DNA of 23,017 nt from an uncultured Alphaproteobacteria bacterium (lineage in GTDB: Bacteria; Pseudomonadota; Alphaproteobacteria; RF32; CAG-239): the NCBI GenBank assembly GCA_934255405.1, contig CAKQNT010000018.1, positions 1 to 23,017 on the forward strand, in the 5' to 3' direction. The position numbers and the translations under genes were made by a program. Shown here piece by piece: positions 1 through 7,702 of this stretch. Every line of letters begins with the position of its first letter. Within the stretch, counting starts at the first letter, position 1. The notes under the pieces were generated by a model. The model did not search any database. It saw nothing but the letters and a program-made list of their open reading frames with translations, and had not been told where the DNA came from.

Positions 1-75
1 CTCATTCGGCGTTTGCGGAAACGCGCATCCCACCACAGTCAAGCAAACACTTAGAATTAAAAACAATTTCCGCAT
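1..75 (-). CDS. Small lipoprotein, N-terminal part only
   Basis: The start codon at 75 opens a frame that is still open at the window edge, so only 25 residues are visible. They form a lipoprotein signal peptide: Met-Arg-Lys, a hydrophobic stretch (LFLILSVCLTVV), then a lipobox VVGC with the modified cysteine at residue 17. A GGAG ribosome binding site lies at 83-86, seven bases before the ATG. The mature protein should be anchored to a membrane, and its function cannot be read. It lies 94 bases downstream of the metallopeptidase-like gene on the same strand with no terminator visible between them, so it may be co-transcribed. Confidence 0.7.
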   Translation of the reverse strand, partial: MRKLFLILSVCLTVVGCAFPQTPNE

Positions 76-169
76 TGTATACTCCTTATTAAATTTTGTA
101 ATATTAAATTTATTTTTAATGACCATTCTCTATCCTTTAATCCGGCATTCTAACATCGCGAAGAATTTT

Positions 170-1417
170 TTAATAATGTTGCCATGAAATTAGACTATCT
201 GCCATTTGGCGGCGGCGGAGCATTAATTCCAGACTGTTTTTGTTATCTCTCATTTGGCTAAACGACGGAGAAATTCTCGCTCCTGGGCTCTGCGGTGTCC
301 GTCCGGACAAATATCTCAGATGGGCGGCTTTATCCTTGTTGTTTTTTTCTACGGTAACATTTTGAGCCGAGGAAGCCGGAACTTCGGCGCTTGTGCTTTT
401 AGAAGATGCGGACTGAGAGCGCTGAGCCTCCGGTATACCGGTAATCACAGGCTTGTCTAAATCAAGGATTTCTTTATATTGAATTTCTGAAACACGTTTA
501 TCTTTTGACCATTTCGGATAATTTTTCAGATAATCTTTCAGCTCTTTTTGCTCAGGAGCTTTTTGCTCTTTTTTCTCAAATAAGTTGGCTACTTTATCTC
601 TAATCTGATCTCTCCACTGCCCCATCTTATCCGTACATCTTTTGGACAGACTTTTTTCTTCAACTTCCTCTCCAAATTGCTCTTCAATTTTCTTTATAAT
701 ATCCATAATTTGTTTCGATTCTATAGGAATTTCTACATCTTTTTGCATATATTGTTTAAAATTGACACCTCCGATTGTGTAGGCAATATCTAATTGTTTT
801 TGATATTCCGCCTCATTCCCCTCAAAATTTACGTTGCCAAACATCGAATACATTTGTGTCTTTTTAGTATGAGTCTTGGCATACGCCTGGGCATACTGAT
901 CCTCCCACATTTTTTGCGTGCCATTCATAATCAAGGACATATCTTTTTCAAAAGCTTTGGGTTTAGAACTGAAGGGATCGACCTCGCCTTTCTGCACCGC
1001 CTCTTTATAGAAGGAAAATCTTTTACCATTCTTATCAAAAACATTGATATCTCTGGTTTTAATATATTCTTCTCTTAAATGAACCAGTGTTGCCATATTG
1101 GCGGAGATTTCATCAGCCATACATAATTTATAATATTGTTCCGGGGAAACACTAATGCTATCAGCCTTAAATCCTTTGTTATTATTACTACGGTGTTTTT
1201 GTTCATGATAAAGAATGGCATCACGACCGTTTTCTTCCAAATCACGAAGCCTCTCATCGTTTTCATGATAGTTCAGTGTTATTGTATTTTTGTCAGGACT
1301 ATGATACCCTAAAGTAAAATAATTAGTAGGTACTACGTCCAGTGTATCAACTTGATAGTCAATTTTTTTCGTCCAAAAGTCGTCCGTTTGTTTTTTAAGG
1401 TCACCTGCCAAAGACAT
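170..1417 (-). CDS. Putative HExxH zinc metallopeptidase-like protein (415 aa)
   Basis: I do not recognise a named family. The sequence shows an HEQKH motif at residues 71-75 after a short hydrophobic strand (DAILY), and a downstream ADEISA helix with Glu103. This is the layout of gluzincin-type metallopeptidases: two His ligands and a catalytic Glu in HExxH, with a distal Glu as third zinc ligand. The rest (about 110-300) is charged and helical. The tail from about 330 is rich in Ser, Ala, Asn and Arg and probably disordered. There is no signal peptide or membrane segment, so the protein is cytoplasmic or exported by a signal-independent system. The ATG has a strong GAGGAG site. The gene follows the TerB-like gene by 22 bases, which implies one operon. 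Protease activity is an inference from the motif alone. Confidence 0.65.
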   Translation of the reverse strand: MSLAGDLKKQTDDFWTKKIDYQVDTLDVVPTNYFTLGYHSPDKNTITLNYHENDERLRDLEENGRDAILYHEQKHRSNNNKGFKADSISVSPEQYYKLCMADEISANMATLVHLREEYIKTRDINVFDKNGKRFSFYKEAVQKGEVDPFSSKPKAFEKDMSLIMNGTQKMWEDQYAQAYAKTHTKKTQMYSMFGNVNFEGNEAEYQKQLDIAYTIGGVNFKQYMQKDVEIPIESKQIMDIIKKIEEQFGEEVEEKSLSKRCTDKMGQWRDQIRDKVANLFEKKEQKAPEQKELKDYLKNYPKWSKDKRVSEIQYKEILDLDKPVITGIPEAQRSQSASSKSTSAEVPASSAQNVTVEKNNKDKAAHLRYLSGRTPQSPGARISPSFSQMRDNKNSLELMLRRRQMADSLISWQHY

Positions 1418-1439
1418 CTTGTTTCTCCTCTATTGAAAA

Positions 1440-1865
1440 CTATGCGCTTTCCATGACTACCGCTGACTTTACCAACCAGTCTTTTCTTTCAAGCACCAAT
1501 TCATTGATTTGCAAAACTTTTTCAGGTTCAATATTTAATTTTGCGGCAACTTTTTCAATAAAATTGACTTCTGCATCACCTAATTCTTCGTCAACATGCG
1601 CCATTGTTAACAACTCACGTATCAGCAAAAGAGCTTTATGGCGGTCATTAATAGTATTTGCAATTTCAGTAAGTAAAATATCTTCACCCATTGGAGCATT
1701 AATTGCCGCAACCTTGTTTTTGATATTATAAATATTGACAATTTCATGGATGCATTCGCGCTCGTGGTCATCAACACGCCCATCTGATTTTATTAAAAAA
1801 ATCAGCGCACGAACAAATGTTACTTTTTCTGTCTCGCTTAATTGTTGTATGTAATCGTCTGCCAT
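1440..1865 (-). CDS. TerB-like (tellurite resistance / DUF533-type) domain protein, 141 aa
   Basis: This is an all-helical small protein with the two-half TerB pattern. The first acidic turn is KSDGRVDDHE (residues 26-35) and the second is HVDEELGDAE (90-99), each followed by a helix with small hydrophobic residues. In TerB-family proteins these acidic turns bind divalent metal. Members occur in tellurite or stress-response operons and as accessory parts of phage-defence and surface-stress systems. No other ter gene is visible here. The ATG at 1865 has an AGGAG site at 1873-1877, and a promoter lies just upstream. It is the first gene of a two-gene unit with the HExxH protein. Family assignment is fairly secure; the role is not. 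Confidence 0.75.
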   Translation of the reverse strand: MADDYIQQLSETEKVTFVRALIFLIKSDGRVDDHERECIHEIVNIYNIKNKVAAINAPMGEDILLTEIANTINDRHKALLLIRELLTMAHVDEELGDAEVNFIEKVAAKLNIEPEKVLQINELVLERKDWLVKSAVVMESA

Positions 1866-1890
1866 TGCAATGCTCCTTTCTGATTAATAT

Positions 1891-1918
1891 ATCATAAAAT
1901 TAGCATTAGTTATGTTAA
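1891..1918 (-). promoter_or_regulatory. Promoter of the TerB-like / metallopeptidase operon
   Basis: On the minus strand TTAACA (1918 to 1913) is followed after 16 bases by TATGAT (1896 to 1891). This predicts a transcript start near 1884, about 20 bases before the first ATG and just ahead of its AGGAG site. Confidence 0.55.
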
Positions 1919-2110
1919 TATAATATTAAATTTTTACCCGTACGCACGCCCAACCATAAACCTAGCTTGAATTTCTTTAATTAAACATGAAGTTCAATTT
2001 TCTTTGCTAATCGCTTAAAATCCTCATAATTTTTAGTCCGATAGCTGCATAATGTCGGACGGCTTATTAGTTTTTGCTGTTTTGATGGGTTCACAAACTA
2101 ATTATTTATT

Positions 2111-2132
2111 GAGAAATAAAAATTTATCTCTC
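2111..2132 (-). terminator. Weak hairpin at the 3' end of the SpvC/OspF-like gene
   Basis: On the minus strand GAGAGATAA, a four-base loop and TTATTTCTC form a nine-pair stem that includes the last sense codons and the TAA stop. It is followed by AATAAAT rather than a T tract, so it may protect the 3' end rather than terminate transcription strongly. The rest of the gap down to the TerB-like gene (1919-2110) holds only A/T-rich sequence and a small GTCCGA/TCGGAC dyad at about 2037-2061. Confidence 0.35.
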
Positions 2133-3284
2133 ATTACTGGATGGAGCACGATATATTGGCTTCTGTGTTGTTTTATTGGTTTTGCTCTTTGGGGAATATA
2201 ATTCGCCCAGCGCCTTGCTATAAGAAGCAATATTGTTAATTCTGCACTCCAAAGATAAGCTTGCAATCGGATATAAGGTGTCTCCTCTGAATTGTTTGGG
2301 GCGCTGCTTGGGAGATGTCAGATATTCAAGAACAGAACCATCATCTGAATACAAGCAAACCAGATGCTCATCTCCGTTTAATGAATAACTGGCCAATATT
2401 TTATCATCGCGCTTATATTCCAAAACATCATTACCATATTTGTTTTGACGTATAGTAATTTTATTGGCCTTGGGCATAATCTCCAACCCACTGACATTGA
2501 CATTAATTTCATTCGGTGGTGGTATAATATCATTAACTGATAATGACACGCCTTGCTCAGGAGGCACCAAATTTTTACTATGAATAAATCTTTCTTGGTG
2601 AGTTGCTTTTAGATAATTTAGGACAAGCTGCACATAGCTTTTAATTTCCTGATGTGTGTATTTTGTTGATAAATCCTCAAATATCTTATTGGCCCAAGGA
2701 TTTTGTTTATAGTTGTGCCCTAAATACGCAGCACCACATTTTTCAGCTAAAAAGATATGACAAGCAAGCGCAGACAGTTGGCAATCATTCATCCCATTAA
2801 ACTGTAAATTTCTGTTTAAAGATGGAATTCCTGAATACCCATAATAAGAAAAAGCCGAATCTTTGTTTTTCGTAAGCCAGTCGTCTTTTACACCTTCAAA
2901 CCGCATCCCGATATTATTGAAAACATGAATATCCTCCGGCAAATTTGCGCCACCTTCAGGGCAATCTTCTTTATATTTATCTCCAAATTGTTTGTTTAAC
3001 TGCTCTGCTATACTTCGGGCTTTGTCATATTCTCCAATGTATATCGTAAAAACCTTTCCACCGTCTCCGCCGTTTCCCATTTTGAAGCTAACTTCATTAT
3101 CAATAAGAAATTTTACCGTGTCTTTAATTAGCGGATCTGAAACTGTTCTATTATCTTGATTAAGAAAAATATGCAACTTCCAAGCATGATTATCATCACA
3201 ACTCGTTTGAAATTCCATATCTTTTGCATTTTGAGGAAGTGCTAAAAAGTCATCGAAAGAATGTACAAAGTTTATGTGTGCCAT
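2124..3284 (-). CDS. Putative phosphothreonine-lyase-like (SpvC/OspF-type) protein, 386 aa
   Basis: From the ATG at 3284, residues about 30-135 follow the order of motifs I recall for the type III effectors SpvC, OspF and HopAI1. These are WKLHIFL (K36 and H38, matching the lysine and general-acid histidine pair), SFKM (K68, matching the general-base lysine), FTIYI (79-83, matching FTLYI), CPEGGAN then ED (about 108-118) and MRFEG (R128). Those effectors remove phosphate from MAP-kinase phosphothreonine by beta-elimination, and the same fold is the lyase part of LanL-type lanthipeptide synthetases. Residues 130-386 are unfamiliar, with a polar tail. The ATG is chosen because GGAG lies nine bases before it and the -10/-35 boxes sit inside the longer reading frame that begins with TTG at 3338. 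There is no signal peptide. The assignment rests on motif order, so substrate and activity are open. Confidence 0.5.
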   Translation of the reverse strand: MAHINFVHSFDDFLALPQNAKDMEFQTSCDDNHAWKLHIFLNQDNRTVSDPLIKDTVKFLIDNEVSFKMGNGGDGGKVFTIYIGEYDKARSIAEQLNKQFGDKYKEDCPEGGANLPEDIHVFNNIGMRFEGVKDDWLTKNKDSAFSYYGYSGIPSLNRNLQFNGMNDCQLSALACHIFLAEKCGAAYLGHNYKQNPWANKIFEDLSTKYTHQEIKSYVQLVLNYLKATHQERFIHSKNLVPPEQGVSLSVNDIIPPPNEINVNVSGLEIMPKANKITIRQNKYGNDVLEYKRDDKILASYSLNGDEHLVCLYSDDGSVLEYLTSPKQRPKQFRGDTLYPIASLSLECRINNIASYSKALGELYSPKSKTNKTTQKPIYRAPSSNER

Positions 3285-3309
3285 ACGTCTTACTCCGCTA
3301 CCTGAAGTA

Positions 3310-3338
3310 ATTATAGCAGATAATACAATTAAATTCAA
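3310..3338 (-). promoter_or_regulatory. Strong promoter of the SpvC/OspF-like gene
   Basis: TTGAAT (3338 to 3333), 17 bases, then a perfect TATAAT (3315 to 3310) preceded by TGC, an extended -10. The predicted start is near 3303, giving a leader of about 19 bases with the GGAG site at 3294-3297. It overlaps the alternative TTG start, which argues against that start. Confidence 0.7.
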
Positions 3339-3346
3339 TCAAATGC

Positions 3347-3438
3347 TTTTTTATCTGTTTCAATTGGGGCGATAACTTCATTGGCATATGAAGCATAAAG
3401 TTGACTGTTCTTTTCTTGAATAAATTTGTCAACATCGC
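3347..3438 (-). pseudogene. 92-bp duplicated fragment of the 867-aa gene's 5' end
   Basis: This stretch repeats 5859-5950 with one difference in 92 bases (A at 3386, G at 5898). In the reading frame of the source gene it encodes residues 40-69 (DVDKFIQ to TDKK), and the single change is synonymous (TAT versus TAC for Tyr). The frame closes with TGA shortly after the matching segment, and no start codon or ribosome binding site precedes it, so it is a gene remnant. It begins 23 bases after the stop codon of the 867-residue gene and ends just before the promoter of the next gene. Confidence 0.85.
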
Positions 3439-3461
3439 TGTTTTAACTGTATATAAAAAAA

Positions 3462-6065
3462 CTAATTACGGCCTCTTTTGTCTTGCGCCGCTTTTATTTG
3501 CATAACGCTCAGTTGTTGCGGCACCTTTGTTTGCGTTTTATTTTTAGATTTATCTGCCTTTGCTAAAATAGTATTAACACCCATTCTTAACTTATGGAAA
3601 AACCTTCCTTTTTCTCGCGGAGACAGATTAGATGCCTTTTGCTCTGCCTGCGGTGACACAGCGTCTTGTGATCGGGGCGTGACAGTTGTCGGCGCCGCCT
3701 CATATTGAGCCGGTGCCGCTATTTGAATTTCTTCAGCTTTATTTTGTGTTTGTTCAATAGCTTGCTTATCTCTTTTGGCATCAGCAATATCTTTTTGCTG
3801 CCCTCCAGTCGTATGGCTGGCGACATTAATTTCTTGATTAGTTATCACATCAGTGTTTTGTAATTCCTCTGGATGACGCAAATTTTTACTTTCGCCGGCA
3901 AATAATGCTGATTGTTTTTTAAGTAAGAAATCAATTTCTCTAGCAGGATGAACAATGCCTTTATCAAATTCTTCCTTCTGCTTTAAGAAACGGCTATGAA
4001 CATCTGCTTGAGTAGTGTCAAACGTATCTTTCATCTCTGCTTGTCTGGAATTAAGAATGCACTGAATTGCTTTATCTGATTTATCGGACGAGGGAATGTA
4101 CAAATCATGATTACGCCCAGAGGAATCTTTATAGGACAGATGCATAATCTTTGTTTTCAGCGGATTTTTTTCTGGCGTTACATACGTTTCTGAATTCCGA
4201 TACAGTCCAAAATATTCTTTACCATCAATTGTAGACCTAATTCTGGGATTTATAAAACCATTTACAGCCTGCTCTTTGCTAAGCCTATGGTCTATTGGCT
4301 TTTGCATTTTTGAAAAGACCGGACCATTAGGAGTATTTTCTACAACATCGTACCATTCTTCATTTGGATTGTCGCATTTGGTATGCTGACAATCTTCCAT
4401 TCCGAAATTGTCAAAAAATTTATCTTGGGGATTCTGTTCATATACATTTATAAAACCAACCTGAATATCTATGCCTTTTATTTTGCCTACTGTCGGTGAA
4501 ACATACCAATCACCGGTTGCGCTTGTACCTGTGACACCCCCGACATTGGTTACCCCATCATATAGAGCGGCATAAGTGATATTAGGCGTCGCATACACCT
4601 TTCCCGTTCGACCATTTCGACTGCTAAGTTGGCAATAGTCATCAGAAACCATTGTACCAGAGAACAGATATTTATCTTTGGGAAATTTTGCCTCAAGTTC
4701 TTTTAATGAACCATAAGTTTGCGGCAATTCTTCAAAAGACTTTATACCAAGACGCTCAACAATTTTTGCTTCAGCTTCTTCTGATATTGTTTGGTTAGGA
4801 TTACTTAAAGCTTCTCTCACCTTTCCGGCCAGCACTAATTTTTCCAAACCATCATCAACAATATTTTGTGGATAAGGCTCTTTTTTTACATCCTTAAATA
4901 ATTCTTGAAGACTTGTCGGGATAACCAAGCCCTTAGAAATATGAGCCTTTTCAAAATCAGAAATCAGTTTCGGCATAACCTCCTTTGCGTCTTTAACCGT
5001 CATAATTGGCGAAAAAATCTCATACATTTCGGCATCTGAATTATTCCTTGATTCCTTATGAAGCAGCCACTGGTTTGTTGCATCTCCGGCAGATAAGCCA
5101 TTATTTTTTAGAATAGCTTCTATTCCCTGTTTGTTGCTTTTGCTGGTCGGAATATTAAACATTACCAATTTGTCATCCGGCATATTTTCAATGCCCTCAA
5201 TCCAATCTGCCGCTGTATATTGTTTTGGATTTTTGATATTGTCACGAATTTCTTGCGCAAAATTCTTAATAATTTTATCTTCTTCGACTGTGCTATTACT
5301 TTCGTTAAAAGATGCTTTATATTGTTCAATTTTCTCGGATTGTTCTTGTATCTGCTTTTGCAGGCGTAAAGTTTCTTGTGCAATCATGGCACTTGATTCA
5401 CTTAATCTGGCGTCACAATTTTGCACAGACTCGGCATTCAATTCAACTATTGATTTTAATTTTAAATCCAAGGTATCAAATCTGGAGCTACTATCATTCT
5501 TTTGCTGTTCCAGTTCATTTAACTTTCTCGGCAGATTTATTTTTTCATATTTTGCAATAAAACCATCCAAACACTGGTTTGCTTCTTTAATTTTGCGTCC
5601 CTGTCTGATTTTATTAAAAAATCCCTTTGCTGGTTGTTTCAAATTATTAAAATTATATTGAGCCAAACTATCATTTTGAGGAACAAATTTTCCTGTTGCA
5701 TAATATTCCTCTAATAATGATTTTACATATCTTTTACGTTCTTCTGGATATTTGGAAACGACCATTTCTATATCTTGAGCAAATTCATCCAGCTGCTTGT
5801 TAAAATCTGAGTCTTTTGCATAGATATCTTCTCTTGAAGAAAGTGTTTCTTCAAGAGTTTTTTTATCTGTTTCAATTGGGGCGATAACTTCATTGGCGTA
5901 TGAAGCATAAAGTTGACTGTTCTTTTCTTGAATAAATTTGTCAACATCGCCGGCGGTTTCTGCAACTGTCATAAACTCATCAATCCAAGGACTTTGCCAA
6001 ATTTCTTCTTTATGGGAGGGGGCAAGAATTTTCTTATGCTTATGTGCCCAGTCATCAAACATCAT
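3462..6065 (-). CDS. Large coiled-coil protein of unknown function (867 aa)
   Basis: I do not recognise this protein. Residues 1-180 are charged and helical. Residues about 180-255 look like a coiled coil (ELEQQK, RLQKQIQEQSEKIEQY). Residues 260-460 are mixed. A compact, Gly- and aromatic-rich domain spans about 465-620, with KYLFSGT (465-471), GKVYATPNITYAALY (488-502) and TGDWYVSP. Its turn-then-'VYATP..AAL' layout resembles ADP-ribosyltransferase-like and KptA-like folds, but the usual first-motif His or Arg is not evident, so this is only a suggestion. From about 720 the protein is Gln/Ala/Lys-rich and low-complexity, ending in a basic tail. There is no signal peptide or membrane segment. 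AGGAGG at 6071-6076 serves ATG codons at 6065 and 6062. It has its own promoter. Confidence 0.7.
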   Translation of the reverse strand: MMFDDWAHKHKKILAPSHKEEIWQSPWIDEFMTVAETAGDVDKFIQEKNSQLYASYANEVIAPIETDKKTLEETLSSREDIYAKDSDFNKQLDEFAQDIEMVVSKYPEERKRYVKSLLEEYYATGKFVPQNDSLAQYNFNNLKQPAKGFFNKIRQGRKIKEANQCLDGFIAKYEKINLPRKLNELEQQKNDSSSRFDTLDLKLKSIVELNAESVQNCDARLSESSAMIAQETLRLQKQIQEQSEKIEQYKASFNESNSTVEEDKIIKNFAQEIRDNIKNPKQYTAADWIEGIENMPDDKLVMFNIPTSKSNKQGIEAILKNNGLSAGDATNQWLLHKESRNNSDAEMYEIFSPIMTVKDAKEVMPKLISDFEKAHISKGLVIPTSLQELFKDVKKEPYPQNIVDDGLEKLVLAGKVREALSNPNQTISEEAEAKIVERLGIKSFEELPQTYGSLKELEAKFPKDKYLFSGTMVSDDYCQLSSRNGRTGKVYATPNITYAALYDGVTNVGGVTGTSATGDWYVSPTVGKIKGIDIQVGFINVYEQNPQDKFFDNFGMEDCQHTKCDNPNEEWYDVVENTPNGPVFSKMQKPIDHRLSKEQAVNGFINPRIRSTIDGKEYFGLYRNSETYVTPEKNPLKTKIMHLSYKDSSGRNHDLYIPSSDKSDKAIQCILNSRQAEMKDTFDTTQADVHSRFLKQKEEFDKGIVHPAREIDFLLKKQSALFAGESKNLRHPEELQNTDVITNQEINVASHTTGGQQKDIADAKRDKQAIEQTQNKAEEIQIAAPAQYEAAPTTVTPRSQDAVSPQAEQKASNLSPREKGRFFHKLRMGVNTILAKADKSKNKTQTKVPQQLSVMQIKAAQDKRGRN
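5859..5950 (-). repeat. Source copy of the 92-bp repeat
   Basis: This is the intact partner of the fragment at 3347-3438, in direct orientation and 2512 bases apart. It encodes residues 39-69 of the 867-residue protein. Recombination between the two copies would delete 2.5 kb, most of the gene. Confidence 0.85.
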
Positions 6066-6100
6066 GGGAACCTCCTGTTTTTATTACTTTTGTATATGAT

Positions 6101-6129
6101 ACTATAACATAATATTACATATCTTACAA
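6101..6129 (-). promoter_or_regulatory. Promoter of the 867-aa gene
   Basis: TTGTAA (6129 to 6124), exactly 17 bases, then TATAGT (6106 to 6101) on the minus strand. The predicted start is near 6094, with a leader of about 30 bases carrying AGGAGG. Confidence 0.65.
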
Positions 6130-6189
6130 TTAATTTTCAGTTAAAGAATTCCGGATGGGAGATGGTAGAAGAACAAGTGTTTAAGCCAC

Positions 6190-6220
6190 AAAAAAAAGCA
6201 TCGGGGAAACCGATGCTTTT
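6190..6220 (-). terminator. Intrinsic terminator downstream of the 140-aa gene
   Basis: AAAAGCATCGG and CCGATGCTTTT form an 11-pair stem with a five-base loop. On the minus strand it is followed by eight T residues, which marks it as the terminator of the gene ending at 6269. A second dyad, GACAGCTT/AAGCTGTC (6229-6263), lies between the stop codon and this hairpin and has no T tract. Confidence 0.85.
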
Positions 6221-6268
6221 GCGAGTAAGACAGCTTTTAGACAATTTTAATCACTAAGCTGTCGAAGG

Positions 6269-6691
6269 TCAAAAATTCCTGCGCATTTTAGTCAAGTAAG
6301 TCACAAGTTCATCAGCTTTGTAAGTTGCGCCGACAAGATGTCTCTGCTCTTCGCTGCCATAGCATTCTTGAAAATATAACTCTTCAAATTGGTCTAGAAT
6401 GCCGTCATCTTGCGGGGCATACAGAACAAAGTAGCTATTGTTTAAGAACAACAAACGGACTTTATCGGCCAGAGATTCCTGATTTAAGATGTTTCTGACT
6501 GCGCTAAGCTGCGGATAAATCTCGTCAATTGCCCACTCATCAATATCGCGTACAGGATAATCGTTTTCTATGGTGAGCAAGCAGAGTTCACAAGAGGCCT
6601 GATTGGAAAGTTTATTAATAAAGACTTTCGCATTTTCAGGACAAACCGCCTTGACTTTTGTCTGCAGGCGTTCAATAATTTCTTCGGTCAT
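6269..6691 (-). CDS. Hypothetical protein (140 aa)
   Basis: No family is recognised. The protein is soluble and acidic, with mixed helix and strand: an N-terminal helix (EEIIERLQTKVKAV), a central Asp/Glu-rich part with NSYFVLYAP, and a C-terminal helix ending MRRNF. Two cysteines (CELC) sit near residues 35-38. The ATG at 6691 is preferred over an in-frame GTG at 6745 because a possible TTGACA -35 box (6760-6765) would place the GTG inside the promoter. Neither start has a clear ribosome binding site. The gene is divergent from the aspartoacylase-family gene and ends at its own terminator, so it is a single-gene unit. Confidence 0.7.
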   Translation of the reverse strand: MTEEIIERLQTKVKAVCPENAKVFINKLSNQASCELCLLTIENDYPVRDIDEWAIDEIYPQLSAVRNILNQESLADKVRLLFLNNSYFVLYAPQDDGILDQFEELYFQECYGSEEQRHLVGATYKADELVTYLTKMRRNF

Positions 6692-6736
6692 AATAGTAGT
6701 TTTAAGTAGGACACAATGATAAATTTTCTGCTCACG

Positions 6737-6765
6737 ACAATGCACTTAAAATATCGGGATGTCAA
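6737..6765 (-). promoter_or_regulatory. Possible promoter of the 140-aa gene
   Basis: A perfect TTGACA (6765 to 6760) is followed after 17 bases by a poor -10, CATTGT (6742 to 6737). The -35 is convincing and the -10 is not. Confidence 0.3.
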
Positions 6766-6844
6766 GGGAAATAGAATCAATCGCGGCGCGCGTTCTAACC
6801 ATTAAAATTTAAAACACCAAAATAAAATATTACGAGGTCTCAGA

Positions 6845-7702
6845 ATGCTTAAAATATACGAATTTTGCGGGAAAAACAAAGGCATCAATTTATTGGTGCT
6901 GGGAGCAATTCACGGCAATGAGACTGCCGGACCGCTGGCGATAAAAAAGATTTTGCAAAAATTAGATAGCAAGGAAATAACTCTGACAAGCGGAAAGCTG
7001 ACTTTGGTTCCAATCTGTAATCCGCAGGCCTATCAAAAAAATGTCCGCCAAATTGAAGAAAACTTAAACCGTGTTATGAAAATGCACAAAAATCCACAAA
7101 CATATGAGCAAAAACTGGCCAACGAAATATGCCCGTTGATTAAAAAAAGTGACATTACACTGGATTTGCACTCAACGCATTGCGAAGGTGATGAACCGTT
7201 TGCCTTTTGTGATTATCCCAATGAAATGAACCAAAAACTAATCAGCGGACTGAATATTAAATATGTATTGGAAGGCTGGCCGGATATTTATGGCAACAAC
7301 ACGGAAATACGAGACTTTTCTACGGAGCAATATGCGCATGAATGTGGAAAAACCGGAACCACTTTGGAGTGCGGATATCACAAATCTCCTTATGCAACCG
7401 AACTTGCTTATAATGCAATTGTCAGCACCTTGTCAAAATTTAAGATGATAGAGCCCCATGAAATCGCGGCATGCGAAAAGGCTCATATCTTGTTGCAAAA
7501 ATATGTCATCAAGCAAAAATCCGGCAATCTGTGTCATCATTACAAACATCTTGACCCGCTAAAAAAAGGAGAAATAATTGCCCGCTATGATGATGGTGAA
7601 GAGTTAATTGCAGAAAAAAACTGCTATATACTGCTCCCCAACCAACAAGCAGGAATCGGCGCAGAATGGTATTATCTGGGGCAAAAAATATCACGCCCGT
7701 GA
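6845..7702 (+). CDS. Succinylglutamate desuccinylase / aspartoacylase family zinc hydrolase (285 aa)
   Basis: The M14-like zinc amidohydrolase pattern is complete. GAIHGNETAGP carries the first two zinc ligands (H23 and E26 in HxxE), NPQAY follows, NLNRV carries the substrate-binding Arg, DLHST carries the third zinc ligand H109, and TLECGYH carries the catalytic Glu175. Family members deacylate N-acyl amino acids such as N-succinylglutamate or N-acetylaspartate, and the substrate cannot be told from sequence. A C-terminal beta-rich part (about 215-285) is also typical of the family. The length is usual. The ATG at 6845 has GAGG at 6834-6837. The 3' end overlaps the convergent GNAT gene by 12 bases. 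No arginine-catabolism gene lies nearby, so the exact pathway is not indicated. Confidence 0.85.
   Translation: MLKIYEFCGKNKGINLLVLGAIHGNETAGPLAIKKILQKLDSKEITLTSGKLTLVPICNPQAYQKNVRQIEENLNRVMKMHKNPQTYEQKLANEICPLIKKSDITLDLHSTHCEGDEPFAFCDYPNEMNQKLISGLNIKYVLEGWPDIYGNNTEIRDFSTEQYAHECGKTGTTLECGYHKSPYATELAYNAIVSTLSKFKMIEPHEIAACEKAHILLQKYVIKQKSGNLCHHYKHLDPLKKGEIIARYDDGEELIAEKNCYILLPNQQAGIGAEWYYLGQKISRP

Noticed and set aside
1919..2110. Possible small gene or RNA in the gap between the TerB-like and SpvC/OspF-like genes
   Set aside because: Only short A/T-rich frames and a six-pair dyad without a T tract are present.
3285..3338. Upstream TTG start giving the SpvC/OspF-like protein 18 more residues
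   Set aside because: A well-formed promoter occupies this stretch, and the ATG at 3284 has its own GGAG site.
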